A DNA stretch of 64,000 nt from Epiperipatus broadwayi (Eukaryota > Onychophora > Udeonychophora > Euonychophora > Peripatidae). Under the pieces are notes generated by a model that had not been told where the DNA came from, ran no database searches, and saw nothing but the letters and a program-made list of their open reading frames with translations. The stretch spans positions 16,731,490 to 16,795,489 of the forward strand of contig JAQFVV010012400.1 in NCBI GenBank assembly GCA_028023455.1. Direction: 5' to 3'. Numbering within the stretch: position 1 is the stretch's first letter; each line of letters opens with the position of its first letter. Position numbers and translations under genes: made by a program. Below are positions 57,601-64,000 of the stretch, one piece after another.

Positions 57601-60600
57601 ACTCAAAAATGTTTTATATAGCTATATAAATAATAACTTTTTAGAACGTCATTCTAAATTTTCTGCATTTAATTTTTATCATTAAGTCTAAATACTAATT
57701 TTAGTAATGTTTATGATTTAGTGTAGTTTTAGAGTAACATTCAGGAGCTGAAGGTACATGGAGGCCCACTGTCATTTTCAGTGCTCAAGCTTAAGAACTT
57801 CTAAGCAATAAACCATTTTATTATTTTAGCACATTGTCTACAGACTATGTATCTCAATAATGTTCTTTCATCATTTATTTATTATGATTTCATTTCATTT
57901 ATATTTTCATAGTAAAGTACACATCCACTTTTCAGATTATTTTTTCTTTTTTGCATTGGCAATATCCGATAATGTTTCTCTTACTTAATATATAATAGTT
58001 CTTCCATTTCATTTATTTTACCTTTATTTGTAAGTAATTTAATAGCTGTAAGTGACCTAATAAAAAAATATCATTTAATGGCAGCCTTTGGCCTAGAAAT
58101 TATTAGAACAAAATAAACAATGATTTTAAATATATATTTTAAATTTCAGGAATCATATTTGATATGAATTGCAGAATATACAGTATTAATTTTATTTTGC
58201 AATTAGATAAATTAACATAAATAGGGAAACTAAAATGTGAAAATGCTTAAAAATCTTTTAAATTTAATTTTAAAATAATCAGAGCTGTAAACTAATAAGA
58301 TAAAATGTGATAACTTTGTAAAATTTACTTTAGTTTATCTGTAAATGATATGTTAATCTTTAGATTAGTTAAAAGATAATATTGGTATTTTGAGATTAAT
58401 TATAGTTTAGTGCTGTACTACATTCAAAGTATTATCTTTTTTCTTAAAAAGATGATAGTCTTTTTTGAGAAATGTTTAGTTTTTTGGCTGAAGGTAATAT
58501 TGTTATGAAAAATGTTTATATAGCATGTTATTTTTACACATGTACATTAGCAGTTTATTGAATTGTCATATGAATGATATATACATAGAATACATGAGCT
58601 ATTCTTAAAATTTTTCTATTGTGTATATATAAATATACTATGTTTATATATAACTATGCATATTATATAGAATATATTTATATGCGTATTCACAATATTG
58701 TATGAACTGATCCATGTTATTTATATATAATTTTTATTTTAATTACTTAATAAGCAATTTGAAAATTAAAATATTAAAATCTCATTCCTAAAAAAATATT
58801 ATAAGATAATTAAATATGTATCAAGTAAGTTCTATGTATACATCAATAAAATTCAACTAATGTATAATGGTGTATATATATTATACATGGATGAATTCCA
58901 AATATATATAATTTACGTATATTTTAGCCCATTAGCATTGCTAAAAATACCTTAATATACGTTATAAGTAAATAAAAAATTTACGTATATTTTAGCCCAT
59001 TAGCATTCATTGGTTTACAATAATAAATTTGTAGTAATTACAGTTATTTTGTGCTTAATTATATGAACGTATTTATGTAAAATGTAAGCGCGAATATTGT
59101 TTATTTATGGGTGGTTTGCATTAATAAATTAATTAAATTGACCTAATAATTTCCATTTTTCTCATCTTAAATAATTATTATGATATATATAATTATGTTT
59201 TCTTATCATGAGCATTTTAATAAATCATGAATACTATACAATATATTTTATAATAATTTGTTTTTTTATAAAATACATCTTAACTAGAAATTATTTTTGA
59301 TTAGCCCTTGAATACACTTAAAAATATAACTAAAGAGAAATGCTTAAAAAAAACTAAAGGAATATTCAATGATTTTTAAAAGCGAGAAAACAAAAGATTG
59401 ATAATAATTTATTAGAAGTTAATAAACATGAACAACTTCATAAAATCATTAGTATACAATAGTTGGAACATAATCATAGAATTAAATTTGGATGGTTTGC
59501 TTTTGATAGAAATAATTTAATATTAATTGGAAATATATCCATATTAAAGATTTAATAATAAATATGTTTTAATGAAAAATAAACATTTATTAGTAAAAAT
59601 ATTTAGAAAAGAATCTGAAATGGAGCTGGATAACAGAAGTCTGATATATGTGAGATAAATGGATGAGATGAGAAAGTTTTGTGGTGTTGACCAGTAGAGA
59701 TATGAATTTGGAGTAGAATGATAATGATTAAAATAATAATGACATGTTAGACATTAATCCAAGAAAGAGCATTATAATAGAGGGAAATAGTAATATGAAA
59801 AATTATTTTGGCTCATTTTATGGTTTGATATCTGTGTTCTTTGATAAGCTAAAGCTACACTGAAATTAACAGAATTTCTGAAATCTGTTTTTCTGTTTTT
59901 ATTTTACCTAATATTTAAAAAATAGAGAGATTGCCTGTAGTTTTTAAAAATGTTAATGTGATAAAATATATACTGATTAATTCTTTCTAATTTACAATAT
60001 ATATAATATATATATATTGCATATAAAAAATTAAGTAAATTTTTTCTGAGAGTTTCAATATCATAGAAAGATGATAATTTGTGGATCATTATTAATTGAA
60101 TTTGCTTTGTAAGAAAAAGTTTCAAATATTCAGCACAAATAGAATTTATTAGAAAATTTTACTGTGAATGTGAAATAAATTAACAAATTTTAATGTGATA
60201 CAAATTTTAATGTGAATGCAAATAGTCACAAATCAGCATATCATGTCATAATTATATTTTGTGACAAAATCAGTAGTCAAATTTAATTATCCATAAATAT
60301 TATGATAGAGAAGATACATACATATTAGCTTTATTATCTAAGTAACAATTTCAGTGCAGTTTGAAAGTTATTATTGACTATTTGTTAGTTTGCTTTTAAA
60401 ACAGGTTACACTTGTTTGTTGAATGAGATTTATTTAAACTTCTTTGAATTAATAATCTCAATTTCTTTAGTCAAGTTGCAATCTTTAATGTCTATATAAA
60501 CATATTAAACTGTAGATGAAGGTGGGCATCCATCTTTATTGTAAAAAAGGTTACATTGTTAACAGATTGAGATTGTTGATTGGTATTGTTAGGAGTGAAC

Positions 60601-61157
60601 TGCTTTTATGTATTTATATATATGGTTATATAACCCATAGTAAGTACATGTGGTACAGTAGTATTATTTTCTTCTGCATGTAATAAAGTGATATCTATTC
60701 CCATCATTCCCACATATATAGTTTTTTTTTTTTGCATCTTATGTCTATCTTTTTTTTGGTCCTGAAATCAGGAAAACATTAGAAATGTTTCCATTTTAAA
60801 AAGTAATCTTTTGTAAATGTTTTCCGATTCTCTAAAAATTAATGAGCAGAGGCTTCATTATATACAAATCAAACCTCATTATTATAAAACATTAAAGGTT
60901 TTCATGCTAATTGGATTTTATATTAATAAAGAGGATGTATAGTAATCTTGATTTGATAGGATTGAAATCTCTTTCATATCTTGTAATGCTTTTTTTAAAA
61001 AATAAGATTCAATATTTTTATAAATTAAATAATATGTTTTTTTATGCTTTTTTTTAAAAAAAAAAAAAAGAAAGAACTATAATGGCAATTAATAAGTTTT
61101 TATTATATAATGATTTTGAGTTTAAATTAGAAGAAATATGCTTGGTATTTGCAATAT
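57601..61157. other. AT-rich non-coding DNA with a 29-bp direct repeat
   Basis: No gene is visible. ATTTACGTATATTTTAGCCC and the following 9 bp occur at 58911-58939 and again, identically, at 58979-59007. A more complex piece at 57725-57830 was not identified. Confidence 0.5.
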
Positions 61158-61362
61158 TTGTATTAAACATTTAAGGTCTATTTCAAATTCAACTAAAAAG
61201 TATATATTATATTTAGTTATATTTTGATCAGCATAAAAATATTTTATTAGCATTATATATTTGTATTAAATATTTAAGGGCTATTTCAAAATCAACTAAA
61301 AAGTATATATTATATTTAGTTATATTTTGATCAGCATAAAAATATTTTATTAGCATTATATT
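61158..61362 (+). repeat. Recent 103-bp tandem duplication
   Basis: TTGTATTAAA begins unit 1 (61158-61260) and unit 2 (61261-61362). The copies differ at only a few positions over about 100 bp and both end in ATTTTATTAGCATTATAT. AT-rich, non-coding. Confidence 0.9.
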
Positions 61363-61714
61363 GAAATAACATTACTTAAAAAAGCTTAATGTTCTCATTT
61401 AATTTTTTTGGGGGATGTATTAAAAAATGAGAATGTCTGTAAGGCATGTAGACAAATTGACTAATTTATATAATAAGTCCCTTTTGGTGCTCTTATTTAA
61501 AGAAAGATGATTCAAGCAGCATATGCTGACTAATTTTTATCAAAACCCATGTAAAAAAAAAAGGATTATTGTTGCCAAAATTTAAAACAATTTAGTGAGG
61601 AAGTATTCTCCAATAGGATGACTAATATTAAGATAAAAGCAATAATCTAAAGGCTAATAGGTAAAAAGTAGCAATTCAGGCTTAAGCTATAAGAGCAATA
61701 ATCCATTCTATCAC
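61363..61714. other. AT-rich non-coding DNA
   Basis: Nothing recognisable. Confidence 0.5.
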
Positions 61715-62065
61715 TATATTTTAAGTAAAAGTAATCAGTGAATACTACTAGATAGCATTGCTAAACAAATCTCCAGACTATATTTTAGCTATTGATCTTT
61801 TTTGAGCAGGATTGGCTTGCCCATATATATATATATATAGTAGCTATCTAATTTATTTTTTTAAATACTATTCAAGCTAATGTTTTAACTGCTCTAAAGT
61901 TTGAACTCGAAGACAATTTGTTAAAACTTTAAATCATTAACTTTGATAGGATAAAAATAAATAAAAGTTGTAATAACTGTATAAAATCAAATGCTTTTTT
62001 CTATGGAGGTTTAGTTTGATTAGTACAATCTCCTGGATGTCCATTGATTACTCATGTTTATAATA
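61715..62065. repeat. Possible very old inverted R1 remnant
   Basis: AAGTAATCAGTGAATACTAC (61730) resembles the R1 minus-strand words AGTAATCAATGGATGCC, and CTGGATGTCCATTGATTACTC (62033) resembles the plus-strand complement. Orientation (minus then plus) and spacing match other R1 copies, but the similarity is short. Confidence 0.3.
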
Positions 62066-64000
62066 AATAACTCTTGCATAGTAAGAATGAATTTCTGCTC
62101 TTAAGGTAGACATTAAATGCAAATGAAAAAGTTAACTGATTTTTTTATTTGCTATATACGATTCTTTTTTTGCTAAAGAGTCGGGGATTTTTAACAGTTG
62201 GAAAATAATAGGTTATTAAAATATATAATTGCTGCCCTAATACTAGATTTACATAACTATAAATATATGTTGACTTAGGTTTGAATAATATAGCAGAATT
62301 TTTATACAGTATATACACTAATAATTTACATTTTCAAACATTCTGTGGTTTTGAAACTTTAAGTCAGTAACTTTGTATAAAAGATGTAAAATTGGCTATT
62401 GGTGTATACCTGTTGTCTAATGCTGATATTTTATTTGGTATAAAATTAAATATTTTATATATGGAAAAGATGATAATTTATTATGAGTTTATCAGGAACT
62501 TTTTTTAGAAAGATAAAGGATTCATTCTTTGGTAATTAAATTTATACCATATTTGCCATTACTTAAAGGAAAATACTTTGATACAAATTTTTCCAATTAT
62601 TGATATCTTTGCTTGATGACTTTTAATGTTAGTAGAGAGATGTGTTTTCCAAATTAAAATGAATTAAAAAGATTATGAGAAATGTTTTGAGTGAATGTAT
62701 ATTAAATGGATCAACAATTCCTTGCATTGAAAATGAAATTATGATTGCACTAGATTATAATGAATTAATTAATATAATTTTCTTTGTATACCTTGTTACA
62801 TTTTTGAAAATTCATTATCAATAAATTATGTCTAATTTATTAAAACTTTTATTAATATTGTTTTACACAATGTTTTATCATTCAGTAGACACTTATTATT
62901 AAAATTATGGATATATTGTTTATCTGCTTAAGAAATTCTTTCTTTCTTTTTTATAATCTGAAGCTAAGTGCCCTTTTGGTAAAGCTCTCCATAATTATAG
63001 CTCTCTTAAATTAATTATTGTTGTTGCTTTATTTGTACTGCATGCAAATATTATACAGCTTCATATGCCTACCTTGCATGAGTGGACATTGCCTTAGTTC
63101 GTACTCAATCATTCTAACTTCTTTATTATCTTGAATGTGAGCTGGTTGCAATAATGGCACAAAGAATAAATGATATTAGATATAGTATGATTGCAGAATA
63201 CAGCTTGAAGATTGGTAGTGACAGCACTTTAGTCACATATGTTTTGTTTCTCAAGTCGTTCATATAATGCCTCTTAGCATCACACCCTTTCTGCTTCTTC
63301 TTAGTTTGTATAGAACCTGAGTATGCCTAGCAGGTACTTAAGAATTAAGCAAACGAATCTCAATTTTTTTAATGTGAGTTAGAGACTTTATGGATCTTTA
63401 GTCCCATTCTGCTGATCACTATGATTAATATAAAATTAAAAAATGGAAACAGTTTTTTTTTTAGTTAGTGCTTAATGTGACTATATATGTGATACTTAAT
63501 AAAATTTCTCTATTGCAAAAGTCAGTATGAAATAAGCTAGACCATGCTGTAGCTAAAAAAAATAAATAAATTGTTATTTCAGGGGTGGAATTATTAAAAT
63601 TAAAAGAATATATTCTGAACAGATTTATATAACAATCAAAATTAAGGGCATATTAACAGTGATCATAAGGATAAAAATAATATACTTAAAGAAAGAATTT
63701 AAATGGGTGGGATTATTTTAATTATATATTTTTTAATTTTTCAAATTTGTGTCTAATAACTAGATTTATGAGTTTACTTACTGTATAAAAAGGTTTTTGC
63801 TAAAAAAATTAAGTTTGAAGAAGTTAGATGATTTCAGTATAAAGTTTATTTATTTTATACAATAATATAATTGGAATTCATTTGAGAAAGAAATAATTTG
63901 GTTTTAATAACCATAAGGATTAACAAGCAGGTATTTTTTTTTTTTTGAGTTAAAACCAATCCATGATATGGCTAAATGGTTCTAAAAAGAAATGTTTTAC
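62066..64000. other. AT-rich non-coding DNA
   Basis: No gene is visible. A segment at 63050-63330 is less AT-rich and not identified; no long open frame crosses it. Confidence 0.5.

Noticed and set aside
1-64000. Host protein-coding exons
   Set aside because: No frame outside transposons resembles a known animal protein. Isolated short exons cannot be excluded from sequence alone.

Overview
This is an AT-rich metazoan window in which I find no convincing host gene. Its recognisable content is a stack of transposable elements of very different ages. The mix is Penelope-like elements (PLEs) with GIY-YIG domains, RTE-type LINEs, a Tx1/L1-like LINE, a ZBED5-like hAT element and many tRNA-derived short retroposons, lying between long (A+T)n-rich stretches. 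This points to an invertebrate. I favour a cephalopod mollusc (octopus-like), but that is inference from repeat style and no diagnostic host gene supports it.

Layout. 1-10 kb: AT-rich DNA, a small palindromic MITE (2.5 kb), a tract richer in G+C and CpG (2.7-4.35 kb), a minus-strand RTE LINE relic (8.0-9.9 kb) split by a hAT MITE with target-site duplication (TSD), then one R2 unit (about 10 kb). 10-20 kb: an old inverted R1 copy (12.5-13.1 kb) and a complete 2.5-kb hAT transposon with decayed transposase (15.0-17.5 kb). 20-34 kb: an R1 insertion with a 14-bp TSD, PLE relics in both orientations (24.0-25.5 kb), an RTE tail (29 kb), a nearly perfect 164-bp palindrome (31.1 kb) and a third PLE relic (33.2-33.8 kb). 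35-44 kb: a 1.38-kb R1 array with a 13-bp TSD, small MITEs, a head-to-tail R2 dimer, a hairpin with 205-bp arms, an RTE reverse-transcriptase relic and tRNA-like elements. 44-57 kb: a very young tRNA-derived SINE (15-bp TSD), a young 5'-truncated LINE with an intact 437-codon frame (14-bp TSD), an unclassified repeat (47.4-48.2 kb), a second PLE 3' end, a second Tx1/L1-like tail, another inverted R1 copy, a short RTE copy with TSD and the inverted repeat R5. 57-64 kb: mostly AT-rich DNA with two recent direct duplications.

The most interesting signal is that three short repeat families (called R1, R2 and R5 here) each carry both a tRNA-like box-B sequence and a hammerhead-ribozyme-like core (CTGAKGA, a stem II segment, then GAAA). 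R1 and R2 also occur as multimers: two cores 379 bp apart in R2, and pairs 443-444 bp apart in R1. These multimers are flanked by TSDs, as if multimeric RNA had been reverse-transcribed and inserted in one event. R1 and R5 copies are repeatedly arranged as inverted (minus then plus) dimers. The PLE relics carry related but degenerate hammerhead-like sequences near their 3' ends. This resembles the known retrozyme/PLE theme of hammerhead-bearing retroelements, here apparently combined with SINE-like features. Catalytic activity is not shown by the sequence.
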